Shown here: positions 28,728-35,594 of the stretch, piece by piece
Position numbering within the stretch: the stretch's first letter is position 1
Layout: each line of letters opens with the position of its first letter
Assembly: GCF_022844465.1 (NCBI RefSeq)
Contig: NZ_JALHLP010000001.1
Coordinates: forward strand, 186,001 to 250,000
Origin: Bradyrhizobium sp.
GTDB taxonomy: Bacteria; Pseudomonadota; Alphaproteobacteria; Rhizobiales; Xanthobacteraceae
Direction of reading: 5' to 3'
Length of the DNA stretch: 64,000 bases
Notes under the pieces: generated by a model
Told to the model about the DNA's origin: nothing
Database searches by the model: none
Seen by the model: only the letters and a program-made list of their open reading frames with translations
Translations under genes and position numbers: made by a program

Positions 28728-29984
28728 ATGCCGGCTTCGCCCTTGGCCTTCACCCACACCGTTACCGAGCGCTTCCTGCGCTATGCCGTGATCGACACCC
28801 AGTCCGATCCGGCCTCGCTTACCTGCCCCTCGACCGAGAAGCAGAAAAACCTGGGGCGGCTGCTCGTCGCCGAATTGCAGGCGATTGGCCTTGGCGACGC
28901 CCATCTCGACGCGCACGGCTATGTCTACGCCACGATCCCGGCCAATACCGACAAGGAAGTCCCGGTGATCTGCTTCTGCTCGCACATGGACACTTCGCCT
29001 GATTGCACCGGCGCGAACGTCAAGCCGCAGATCGTGCGCAATTACCGCGGCGGCGACATCCCGTTGCCGGCCGATCCCGCGCAGGTGATCCGCGCCGCCG
29101 ATCATCCCGCGCTGGCCGACCAGATCGGCCATGACATCATCACAACTGACGGCACCACGCTGCTCGGGGCCGACAACAAGGCCGGCCTCGCCGAGATCAT
29201 GGACGCGGCGCAATTCCTGGTCGACCACCCCCACATCAGGCACGGGACCATCAAGATCCTGTTCACGCCGGACGAGGAGATCGGCCGCGGCGTCGACAAG
29301 GTCGACCTGAAAAAGCTCGGCGCCGATTTCGCCTATACGATGGACGGCGAGACCGCCGGACATATCGAGGACGAAACCTTCTCGGCGGATGGCGTCACCA
29401 TCCACATCGAGGGCGTCTCCACCCATCCGGGCTTTGCCAAGGGCAGGATGGAGCACGCCATCAAGATCGCGGCCGCCATCATCGACCGCCTGCCCAAGGA
29501 CACCTGCTCGCCCGAGACCACCGAGGGCAAGCAAGGTTTTCTGCATCCGGTCGGCATTTCCGGAGCGCTGGAGAAAGCCGAAATCGGATTCATCGTGCGC
29601 GACTTCACCGATGAGGGGTTGAAGCAAAAGGAAGCCCTGCTCGAAGGCATCGTCAAAGGGGTGATGAAGGACTACCCGCGCTCGACCTACCGGATGGAGG
29701 TCAAGGCGCAATACCGCAACATGAAGCAGGTGATCGACCGCCACCCCGAAATCATCGACTACGCCATCGAGGCGATCCGCCGCGCCGGGCTAAAGCCGGT
29801 GCGCAGCTCGATCCGCGGCGGCACCGACGGCTCGCGGCTGTCGTTCATGGGCCTGCCCTGCCCCAACATCTTTGCCGGCGAACACGCCTTCCATTCGCGG
29901 CTGGAATGGGTCAGCCGCCAAGACATGGAGGCCGCGGTGCGCACCATCGTGCACCTGGCGATGATCTGGGAAGAGCGGGCGTGA
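28728..29984 (+). CDS. pepT: Peptidase T (aminotripeptidase)
   Basis: 418-residue cytoplasmic M20B zinc peptidase that removes N-terminal residues from tripeptides. Metal and catalytic segments are readable: SHMDTSPD, LLGADNKAGLAEIMDA, FTPDEEIGRG, YTMDGETAG and the C-terminal GEHAFHSRLEW. The ATG at 28728 gives the family length (E. coli PepT is about 408 residues); the frame extends upstream through the HU gene only by chance. It is convergent with the following methyltransferase gene. Confidence 0.94.
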   Translation: MPASPLAFTHTVTERFLRYAVIDTQSDPASLTCPSTEKQKNLGRLLVAELQAIGLGDAHLDAHGYVYATIPANTDKEVPVICFCSHMDTSPDCTGANVKPQIVRNYRGGDIPLPADPAQVIRAADHPALADQIGHDIITTDGTTLLGADNKAGLAEIMDAAQFLVDHPHIRHGTIKILFTPDEEIGRGVDKVDLKKLGADFAYTMDGETAGHIEDETFSADGVTIHIEGVSTHPGFAKGRMEHAIKIAAAIIDRLPKDTCSPETTEGKQGFLHPVGISGALEKAEIGFIVRDFTDEGLKQKEALLEGIVKGVMKDYPRSTYRMEVKAQYRNMKQVIDRHPEIIDYAIEAIRRAGLKPVRSSIRGGTDGSRLSFMGLPCPNIFAGEHAFHSRLEWVSRQDMEAAVRTIVHLAMIWEERA

Positions 29985-30052
29985 GCCGCTTCGGAATCAA
30001 AATTTCGAAAACAACCCCATGCAAAGGAGCGATCGGGCCAGATTGACGGTAT

Positions 30053-30913
30053 TCAGGTAGCGTTTGCGGTGACGATCCAGACCGATCCCGGAAGCGGCAC
30101 GGCATCCCCCTTCGCGAACGGCGTCAGCGCTTCGCGGATCGATGCCGCTGCCGCTTTGCGCAGCTCTTCCGGCTGCCCTTCCAGCGCACGACTGACCGGG
30201 CCGATCTCCAGCGCGCCCTGCACCGCGCCGTCGAGGCCGCGACCGATCGCGGCGTCGAGCAGCAGCGGACACGCCTCCATTTCGACGCCCGTAAAGCCGG
30301 CCTCACCCAGGATACGCCGCACGCGCGCCTCCGAGGCGAACGCAAACGGTCCGGGGTCTTCCGGCCCCTGCTGCGGAAGCTTCGGTACATGCTTGTAGGC
30401 GGCCGCAAGCGGCGCCATGAAGAACGGATTTTCACGCGGCTCTCGCCAGCAGGCAAACGCCAGCCGCCCCGACGGCTTGAGCGCCTTGCGCATGTTCGAA
30501 AACGACAGCACGGGATCGGCGAAGAACATCACGCCGAAGCGCGGGGCCAGCAGATCGAAGCTGGCCGGCGCAAACGGGTAGACGGTGGCGTCGGCAAGAA
30601 CGAACTCGATCGGCAGATCCTTCGGCGCGCCCTGCCGCGCCCGTTCCAGCATCGGGCCGGATATGTCGATCCCCAGCACATGTCCTGACGGCGCGACTTC
30701 CTGCGCGAACGCGACCGTGGTGGCGCCGCTGCCGCAGCCGACATCGATGACCCGCTCGCCCGGCTCAAGCTTCGCCCGGTCGATCACGAGATCGGCGACC
30801 GGCTTGAGCAGCACATCCTGCGTCGCCTGACGATCGGCCCAGCGCCGGCCGGCCGGACCGTTCCAGTAGGCGACCTGGTCGGCGTTGTGCTCGTGGCTGG
30901 TGGGGATGCTCAT
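30053..30913 (-). CDS. Class I SAM-dependent methyltransferase (UbiE/Coq5-like)
   Basis: 286 residues. Motif I VIDVGCGSGATTVAFAQ (about 57-73), then VLGIDISGPMLERARQ and VLADATVYPFAPASFDLL. Substrate unknown; similar proteins are annotated as generic methyltransferases of small molecules. The ATG at 30913 is 45 bases from the stop of the PglD-like gene on the same strand, so the two may be cotranscribed. Family call is firm, function open. Confidence 0.8.
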   Translation of the reverse strand: MSIPTSHEHNADQVAYWNGPAGRRWADRQATQDVLLKPVADLVIDRAKLEPGERVIDVGCGSGATTVAFAQEVAPSGHVLGIDISGPMLERARQGAPKDLPIEFVLADATVYPFAPASFDLLAPRFGVMFFADPVLSFSNMRKALKPSGRLAFACWREPRENPFFMAPLAAAYKHVPKLPQQGPEDPGPFAFASEARVRRILGEAGFTGVEMEACPLLLDAAIGRGLDGAVQGALEIGPVSRALEGQPEELRKAAAASIREALTPFAKGDAVPLPGSVWIVTANAT

Positions 30914-30958
30914 GGGCGCTCTCGCTCACTCTCGCAGACAACGACGAACCCGATCGCC

Positions 30959-31573
30959 TCATCCAGGCGACAGGCGCTTGACCAGCCGCGCCGGACTTCC
31001 GCCCATCACCACGTTCGACTCGACATCTGACACAACCAGGGAGCCGGCCATCAACTGCACATGGTCGCCAATCGTCCGGTTCGGAACCACCGCGCTTTTC
31101 ATGCCGAAAAAGCAATTGACGCCGGTCCTTACTCCGCCTCCGAACGTAACGCCGACTGTCACCTGCGAGAGGTCGCCAAGCACGCAGTCGTGATCGACGC
31201 TGGAAAGCGTGTTGATGATTGTATCCCGCCCGATCCTCGCTCTTGAGCCCACAACCGCGCCGGCACAAACAACGGCACCGCTCTCGATTTCGGCGTCCCT
31301 CGCAACGAACGCCGTCGGGGCGATGCAAGCGGGCATGTTCGCGCCCACCGCACGCAGCCGTGACGCGCACAACGCACGCGCCTCGTTCGACCCGATGCCG
31401 AGATAGACTTCGCCGGGCGGCAGTTCGCGAAAATATTCTTCTTCCGACAGCGTGGTTCCAGGCAGCGTCGCCGGACCAACCGGCTGCTGGACGACGAACA
31501 CGGGCGAGGCAGCAAGAAACGACGCGATCACACGCGCATGGCCGCCTCCGCCAAAGATGTACGCCTTAGCCAT
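30959..31573 (-). CDS. PglD/NeuD-like sugar O/N-acyltransferase (left-handed beta helix)
   Basis: 204 residues. The N-terminal Rossmann-like part begins KAYIFGGGGHARVIASFL, the standard PglD start, and a hexapeptide-repeat domain (IESGAVVCAGAVVGSRARIG ... VTVGVTFGGGVRTGVNCFFG) occupies about residues 90-190. Such enzymes transfer acetyl groups to aminosugar nucleotides used in surface glycans. The presumed catalytic His is in SSVDHDCVLG. No other polysaccharide genes are near, so the pathway is unclear. Confidence 0.8.
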   Translation of the reverse strand: MAKAYIFGGGGHARVIASFLAASPVFVVQQPVGPATLPGTTLSEEEYFRELPPGEVYLGIGSNEARALCASRLRAVGANMPACIAPTAFVARDAEIESGAVVCAGAVVGSRARIGRDTIINTLSSVDHDCVLGDLSQVTVGVTFGGGVRTGVNCFFGMKSAVVPNRTIGDHVQLMAGSLVVSDVESNVVMGGSPARLVKRLSPG

Positions 31574-31675
31574 TGGATTTTCTCGTCAGGACATAGGCCA
31601 TCAACAGACCGTCGCTCTTCCGGGACAACGAAGTCTCGATGTCGAGTAGCTCAGCTGTCCGCCCTCGCCCCTGTC

Positions 31676-31711
31676 TACCGCCCCGCGAGGTGTGAACGCA
31701 AGCGACGGCAG
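31676..31711. repeat. 36-bp direct repeat, copy 1 (duplicated tRNA promoter region)
   Basis: Identical to 32766-32801, which forms most of the tRNA-Val promoter. Leftward of this copy the sequence (GGGCGGACAGCTGAGCT on the minus strand) still resembles the tRNA-Val 5' end, then diverges. It therefore looks like a promoter plus the relic of a tRNA-Val 5' half. Confidence 0.75.
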
Positions 31712-31800
31712 CGGTTTGCGGTTCGAGACAACCGAGGCGTAACGCGGAATTAATCTCCACACCGTACAATCTCCGGCAGTTCTAGTTGGGTGCCGCGTAA

Positions 31801-31844
31801 AGGAGCCGTCGCGACGGACCACCCGCGACGGCTCCTTTTTTTTG
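31801..31844 (+). terminator. Strong rho-independent terminator
   Basis: AGGAGCCGTCGCG and CGCGACGGCTCCT form a perfect 13-bp stem around a 10-base loop, followed by eight T residues. It stands just before the coiled-coil protein gene and would end rightward transcripts entering from 31574-31800, where I see no gene. Confidence 0.85.
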
Positions 31845-31866
31845 TTCACCCATTTGAGTGAGGTTT

Positions 31867-32508
31867 ATGCACGTGACCGAGACAACGGAAAAGCAGAACC
31901 AAACCGAACAACCCGAAGCCACGATACCGACCAAAAAATCGAGCCGGAAATCGGTTCTGGCGCTGGCGGTGCTCGCGCTTGGAATAAACTCCACCGCGGC
32001 GATCTATACGATGTCGCCTGCCGGCTTTGATCTTCCCAATATCAACCTGCCGAGCATGAGCAGCCTGGCCGAACTGCTTCCGCACCAGAAAGCTTCCGAT
32101 CCATTCGTGGATCCGGTGGTCGCCACACTGACCGCGCTGCAGGAGAATAAAGCCCTGTTGCAGGAAAACTCGGTTCTGCTGCTGCAGGATTCAATTGCGA
32201 TTGCTTCCCTGCGGCAGAGCGTCATGGACGAGCAATCCGGTGTAAAGAAGATATCCGCCCAGATCGCGGACGAACATCAGGACGTGAAGAAGATCTCTGC
32301 CCAGATCTCCGCGCTGACGGCCAAGGTCGACTCGCTGAGATATGCGATGAGCCCGGAATTCACCTCGTCGATTTCGGCAAGGCACGCAAACCGGCTGGCC
32401 CGGGCAGCGCGCAAGAAGATGGCCCGGCAGCCTAACCCTGTCGGACCCATTTCGCTTGGAGGAGCCCCCTTGACTCTCCCGGCGACCACGCCAGCTCCAG
32501 AGAGCTGA
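31867..32508 (+). CDS. Membrane-anchored coiled-coil protein of unknown function
   Basis: About 213 residues from the ATG at 31867 (GAGG upstream; an in-frame GTG at 31858 is the alternative). A hydrophilic head is followed by one membrane helix (about 29-46, SVLALAVLALGINSTAA) and a long helical region containing the near-repeat VKKISAQIADEHQD / VKKISAQISALTAK, which predicts a coiled coil. The tail is Pro/Ala-rich. I do not recognise the family. It is enclosed by a terminator upstream and tRNA-Val downstream, between the two copies of the 36-bp repeat. Confidence 0.65.
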   Translation: MHVTETTEKQNQTEQPEATIPTKKSSRKSVLALAVLALGINSTAAIYTMSPAGFDLPNINLPSMSSLAELLPHQKASDPFVDPVVATLTALQENKALLQENSVLLLQDSIAIASLRQSVMDEQSGVKKISAQIADEHQDVKKISAQISALTAKVDSLRYAMSPEFTSSISARHANRLARAARKKMARQPNPVGPISLGGAPLTLPATTPAPES

Positions 32509-32676
32509 AGAACAGGCAAGCCGGCGTGGGGCTTCGGTCGTGCGCCTGGACAGCCCGCCTTCGCTCTTCGAGTTACGGCGAGACAGCTTCCGGCGCAGAG
32601 AAACTTGTAGCTGCCACTGTTGCAGAGTGAGGGCTGGCTTGCCCAGCCGAAGCCCTCAGGGCGAAGGCTGGTAGGC

Positions 32677-32753
32677 TGGTAGGCGGTGACGGATTCGAAC
32701 CGCCGACCCTCTCGGTGTAAACGAGATGCTCTAACCAGCTGAGCTAACCGCCC
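32677..32753 (-). tRNA. tRNA-Val (anticodon TAC)
   Basis: 77 bases with encoded CCA. Acceptor GGGCGGT/ACCGCCT, D-arm AGCTCAGCTGGTTAGAGC, anticodon stem TCTCG/CGAGA with loop TTTACAC giving TAC, T-arm GGCGGTTCGAATCCGTC. Its 3' end is flanked by a short tandem repeat (GCTGGTAG twice at 32667-32682). Confidence 0.97.
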
Positions 32754-32761
32754 TTGCCTCC

Positions 32762-32791
32762 TATTTACCGCCCCGCGAGGTGTGAACGCAA
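32762..32791 (-). promoter_or_regulatory. Promoter of tRNA-Val
   Basis: Read leftward: TTGCGT (32786-32791), 18-base spacer, TAAATA (32762-32767), ending 8 bases before the tRNA gene. It overlaps the 36-bp direct repeat. The inverted-repeat cassette begins only 14 bases upstream of the -35 box. Confidence 0.5.
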
Positions 32792-32801
32792 GCGACGGCA
32801 G
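32766..32801. repeat. 36-bp direct repeat, copy 2 (tRNA-Val promoter)
   Basis: Identical to 31676-31711. Its last two bases overlap the AGAGCC direct repeat that borders the cassette at 32806. Confidence 0.85.
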
Positions 32802-32805
32802 AGCC
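32800..32805. repeat. Target-site duplication, left copy (AGAGCC)
   Basis: AGAGCC directly outside the left inverted repeat; the same six bases stand directly outside the right one at 35507-35512, as expected for transposition. Confidence 0.7.
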
Positions 32806-32828
32806 GGGTAGTGTCTCAGTTTGAAATT
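32806..32828. repeat. Left terminal inverted repeat of the cassette
   Basis: 23 bp, the exact reverse complement of 35484-35506. The stop codon of the Rap1a-like gene (32827-32829) overlaps its inner end. Confidence 0.9.
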
Positions 32829-33201
32829 AGCGAGCCCGACACGGCCATGCCTTTCGAAGCCCATCAATAGCCAACAACAAAAATGGCAAGTGAAGCTGTT
32901 CGGGTTTATCTTCGATATATTTAATAACGACAGCCCGGGCTTTATCTATTGTAACGCCGTCTGGCGGGCAGAACTTACCTTTTGGGGCTAGGTGATCGCT
33001 GAAGGCGAGAAGGTAGAGTACTTGTATTTGGCCTATGCAGATGCCCTTCGCCCATTCCGATTCAGTTGGCCTTTCCTTGCAAGCCGCCAAAATATGTCCG
33101 GCACTCAGCGCCTTCATCGTGTCGTAGGGGGAATTCTGTGCCGGTGCTTCTGCAGGCAACAGCGCAAGAGCGAATGCAATAAAAGCTGGGGCGTACTTCA
33201 T
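32827..33201 (-). CDS. Secreted Rap1a/Tai-like immunity-fold protein
   Basis: 124 residues: signal peptide (MKYAPAFIAFALALLPAEAPAQ), then a domain with C41, C55, C78 and C121 and the pattern CPPDGVTIDKARAVVIKYI ... LRKAWPC, which matches the Rap1a/Tai family. Some members (Serratia Rap1a/Rap2a) are periplasmic immunity proteins against type VI effectors, but many are uncharacterised. The ATG at 33201 has AGAGGG upstream; an in-frame start at 33339 is not used. The gene points to the left end of the cassette and ends inside the terminal repeat. No effector gene is nearby. Confidence 0.7.
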   Translation of the reverse strand: MKYAPAFIAFALALLPAEAPAQNSPYDTMKALSAGHILAACKERPTESEWAKGICIGQIQVLYLLAFSDHLAPKGKFCPPDGVTIDKARAVVIKYIEDKPEQLHLPFLLLAIDGLRKAWPCRAR

Positions 33202-33251
33202 AACAACGTCCCTCTTGCGAAGCTTGCCGCTAAGCATGTAGCTTATAGGAC

Positions 33252-33455
33252 ATGCCGGTAAGTCGTCAAAAGGAAGAGCGCATGTGGGAGTTGGCCTACC
33301 AAATGGCCCGCTCTGGCGAACATTCTGGCTATCAATCAATAGAATGGGCTCTGCGCGACAAGGGGTTTTCTCGCGCGCGGATGTTACTTGATGATGCAGC
33401 CGTTAGGGAAAAACTGAATTGCATGTGCGCCGAATCCAAGAAGGGCGCAGATTAA
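33252..33455 (+). CDS. Small hypothetical protein, cassette cargo
   Basis: 67 residues beginning MPVSRQKEERMWELAYQMA, predicted helical and mixed-charge; the segment SIEWALRDKGFSRARMLLDD resembles short rhizobial hypotheticals. No membrane segment and no known motif. The stop TAA is followed at once by the ATG of the next gene (TAAATG), so the two are a coupled pair. It starts 50 bases from the divergent Rap1a-like gene. Confidence 0.55.
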   Translation: MPVSRQKEERMWELAYQMARSGEHSGYQSIEWALRDKGFSRARMLLDDAAVREKLNCMCAESKKGAD

Positions 33456-33692
33456 ATGCCCCGAAGCCCTAAAGGCGAGAAGCGGCCAGCCGACGCCATC
33501 GGCAACGCCGTCCATGTCATGAGGATCGCGACGGGCGAAATTGACGACCTGATCACGGATGACGGCAAGAACGCAGCCGCTGTGGCGCTGGGTCGCATGG
33601 GCGGGAAGGCGCGGGCGGAAGGGATGACGGCCAAGCGGAGGAAAGAAATAGCAAAAAAGGCCGCGAAAGCTCGCTGGACGTTATCGGAATAG
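33456..33692 (+). CDS. Small basic protein, cassette cargo
   Basis: 78 residues: MPRSPKGEKRPADAIGNAVH at the start and a Lys/Arg/Ala-rich tail (MTAKRRKEIAKKAAKARW) that resembles histone H1-like or nucleic-acid-binding tails. Proteins with this beginning are common in Bradyrhizobium and related genomes and have no established function. The ATG directly follows the stop of the previous gene. Nucleic-acid binding is an inference from charge only. Confidence 0.65.
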   Translation: MPRSPKGEKRPADAIGNAVHVMRIATGEIDDLITDDGKNAAAVALGRMGGKARAEGMTAKRRKEIAKKAAKARWTLSE

Positions 33693-33770
33693 GTTCAGAA
33701 TATTTTAGCTTGTTTTGGACAGGATAGAGGTATAAGCTCTCATTGAACCATTATTATTTCGAGGGATAGT

Positions 33771-34376
33771 ATGCCAGTTCGTTGTCGTGAGGAAGCGGAA
33801 AAGGTGCTCGGTCCCCACTTTGATGACTTTGCATCGATCGTCTTGGAAAGTGTCCGGTTCTACTACGAGTTCTATGGCCAACGAGCGCACACCCATGAAT
33901 CTTGGACTCGCTGTTCAATCATCCGAGATGAAATAAAAGAGCGGATGACCGTCTATTGCGAAGCGACAAAAGGGCTGCAACCGCTCAGGGATGGCAATGC
34001 CACCTATTTTGGGGCTCACAGCAAGTTCACTCTGCGCATCAAGAAACTCTTTGACGACCTCCACGCCAACACCGGCAAGACCCAAATCTCTTTCGATTTC
34101 GATCACCAGACGCCGGTTCCCGGCGAACTTTTCTCCGACGATGACCTGACGCACATCTATCTCGGCTACGTCGCGACCGAAAACGACCCACTGAACCCGC
34201 CGATCTATTTGGTTTGCAATAACGAGGCTGGCGGAATTGCGTGGGAAATTTCACTAACCGGCCGCACGCCCCCGCCAGGAACCGGGATCACACCGTTGCC
34301 GTCCGTACCGCCTGCCGACGAACCGCGCCGTATTCGCGTTAGGCCAAACGTAGAGAAGAAGGCTGGAAATGAATAA
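33771..34376 (+). CDS. Unknown protein paired with XRE-ImmA gene
   Basis: 201 residues, acidic to neutral, with no membrane segment. I recognise no domain. Notable parts are FASIVLESVRFYYEFYGQRA, a central SFDFDHQTPVPGELFSDDDL and a Pro/Arg-rich tail. GAGGGATAGT precedes the ATG, and a promoter-like TTGTTT...TATAAG lies in the 78-base gap before it. Its last 8 bases overlap the XRE-ImmA gene, so the two are a coupled pair, as in toxin-antitoxin or regulator-protease modules. It may be the substrate or partner of the peptidase. Confidence 0.6.
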   Translation: MPVRCREEAEKVLGPHFDDFASIVLESVRFYYEFYGQRAHTHESWTRCSIIRDEIKERMTVYCEATKGLQPLRDGNATYFGAHSKFTLRIKKLFDDLHANTGKTQISFDFDHQTPVPGELFSDDDLTHIYLGYVATENDPLNPPIYLVCNNEAGGIAWEISLTGRTPPPGTGITPLPSVPPADEPRRIRVRPNVEKKAGNE

Positions 34377-35445
34377 AGCATTCAATGGCGAGCTACTCGC
34401 TCTGGCTCGGCAGACTCGCAAGGTCAGCCAGCCTGAGCTCGTGGCCGCCTTGAACGGTGCGGTTTCCCAAGCTCAGCTATCAAAGATAGAACATGGGCAG
34501 ATTCAGCCGGACGAAAAGCTAAAGGAAAAGTTGGCGCTGGCGCTTAAATACCGCCCCGATTTTTTTTGTAACCCTGTCTACCAGAGGATGGACCCCGTTA
34601 GTTTTCATCGGAAGAGGAAAAAACTAGCGGCTCGAGACCGTGATGCCATTCATGGCCAGTCAGAGGTGTACCGGATCAATTTAAAGAAGCTGCTTCCCTC
34701 AGTTGAATTGGAAACACGGTTGCCATCCGTCCCGGCAATTGATCCGGACCAATACGCGGGCGACATCCCAAAAATTGCTTTGACGGTCAGGCAGCGTTGG
34801 GGGATTCCGCGCGGTCCGATTAAAGACCTAACCAAACTGGTTGAAGATGCCGGCGTGGTGGTCGTCGCTTTTGATTTTGGTACCCCCCTTATTGACGGCT
34901 TTTGTCAACATGCCGGCGATGATTTGCCGCCGGTCATTTTCATAAATTTGAGACAACCAAAGGATCGGTACCGGTTCAGTTTGGCGCACGAACTCGGCCA
35001 CCTAGTGATGCATCAAACCCCCAATCCGGAGCAGGAAGTTCAAGCAAATCTTTTTGCTTCTGAGCTTTTGATGCCGACGCCAGAAGTACGGCCGCAATTC
35101 TACAATCTTTCGATCAGCAAGTTTATGGAGTTGAAGCTCTATTGGGGTGCCTCTATGCAGGCCTTGATCTACAAGGCTTGGCAAACGGGCCGGATTTCTG
35201 ATCGCATGTTTAAGTACTATAATATCGAGATGGCGAAGCGCGGCTTCAAAACCAAAGAACCGGTTGAATGGAACGGCAGCGCCGAAAGCCCCTCAACACT
35301 GAGCCAGCTAATAGCGACATACACAAATGAGTTGGGTTATTCGGTTGGCGATCTGAGCCAGTTGCTGGGGCTATTAGATGAGGAAATCACCGACCTTTAT
35401 CAGCTTGCGGGCAAGCGGAAGCCCCTATTGCGGCTAGTGGTCTGA
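34369..35445 (+). CDS. XRE-family HTH plus ImmA/IrrE metallopeptidase fusion
   Basis: 358 residues. An N-terminal XRE-type helix-turn-helix (about 8-62, SQPELVAALNGAVSQAQLSK) is joined to an IrrE/ImmA domain (COG2856, about 130-260) with the zinc motif H207-E-L-G-H211 and the third-ligand region EQEVQANLFASELLMP (E223). Such proteins cleave a repressor and thereby switch on a DNA-damage response (IrrE/DdrO), conjugative-element excision (ImmA/ImmR) or a toxin module. A C-terminal domain of about 80 residues is unassigned. It is the last gene before the right inverted repeat. Codon use is clearly less GC-rich than in the neighbouring lon gene. Confidence 0.85.
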   Translation: MNKAFNGELLALARQTRKVSQPELVAALNGAVSQAQLSKIEHGQIQPDEKLKEKLALALKYRPDFFCNPVYQRMDPVSFHRKRKKLAARDRDAIHGQSEVYRINLKKLLPSVELETRLPSVPAIDPDQYAGDIPKIALTVRQRWGIPRGPIKDLTKLVEDAGVVVVAFDFGTPLIDGFCQHAGDDLPPVIFINLRQPKDRYRFSLAHELGHLVMHQTPNPEQEVQANLFASELLMPTPEVRPQFYNLSISKFMELKLYWGASMQALIYKAWQTGRISDRMFKYYNIEMAKRGFKTKEPVEWNGSAESPSTLSQLIATYTNELGYSVGDLSQLLGLLDEEITDLYQLAGKRKPLLRLVV

Positions 35446-35483
35446 ACTGAACATCCATCTTGACGCTAAAAATCAGATGCCGA

Positions 35484-35506
35484 AATTTCAAACTGAGACA
35501 CTACCC
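35484..35506. repeat. Right terminal inverted repeat of the cassette
   Basis: 23 bp, the exact reverse complement of 32806-32828. It lies 38 bases after the stop of the XRE-ImmA gene. Confidence 0.9.
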
Positions 35507-35512
35507 AGAGCC
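35507..35512. repeat. Target-site duplication, right copy (AGAGCC)
   Basis: Directly outside the right inverted repeat; matches 32800-32805. Confidence 0.7.
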
Positions 35513-35546
35513 GACAAATCGCCTAAATCTGGAGGTTCCGTACGCA

Positions 35547-35572
35547 CAAAAACGGCGCCCGCAGGCGCCGTT
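35547..35572 (-). terminator. Rho-independent terminator of lon
   Basis: Read leftward: AACGGCGCC, loop TGCG, GGCGCCGTT, then TTTG. Stem of 9 bp, 22 bases after the lon stop. The cassette inserted between this terminator and tRNA-Val. Confidence 0.85.
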
Positions 35573-35594
35573 CCGTCATTCGCAATTATCAGGC

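Larger units (their letters stand above)
32806..35506. mobile_element. Transposase-less cassette bounded by 23-bp inverted repeats (mobile insertion cassette type)
   Basis: 2,701 bases bounded by perfect 23-bp terminal inverted repeats (32806-32828 and 35484-35506; each begins GGGTAGTGTCTCAG and ends GAAATT) and flanked by AGAGCC on both sides. No transposase or recombinase frame is present. The five genes inside are a secreted Rap1a-like protein (leftward) and two small proteins, an unknown 201-residue protein and an XRE-ImmA/IrrE protein (rightward). Base composition is visibly poorer in GC than the surroundings. The layout fits a mobile insertion cassette or other non-autonomous element moved by a transposase encoded elsewhere. 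The IS family that owns these ends is not known to me. Confidence 0.8.

Noticed and set aside
31676..32801. 36-bp direct repeats as attL/attR of an integrated element
   Set aside because: The repeat is on the 5' (promoter) side of tRNA-Val, not at the 3' end, and no integrase lies between the copies.
32806..35506. Cassette ends as a Tn3-family transposon
   Set aside because: The ends start GGG and contain GTCTCAG like some Tn3 ends, but they are 23 bp and not 38, the target duplication is 6 and not 5 bases, and no TnpA, resolvase or res site is present.
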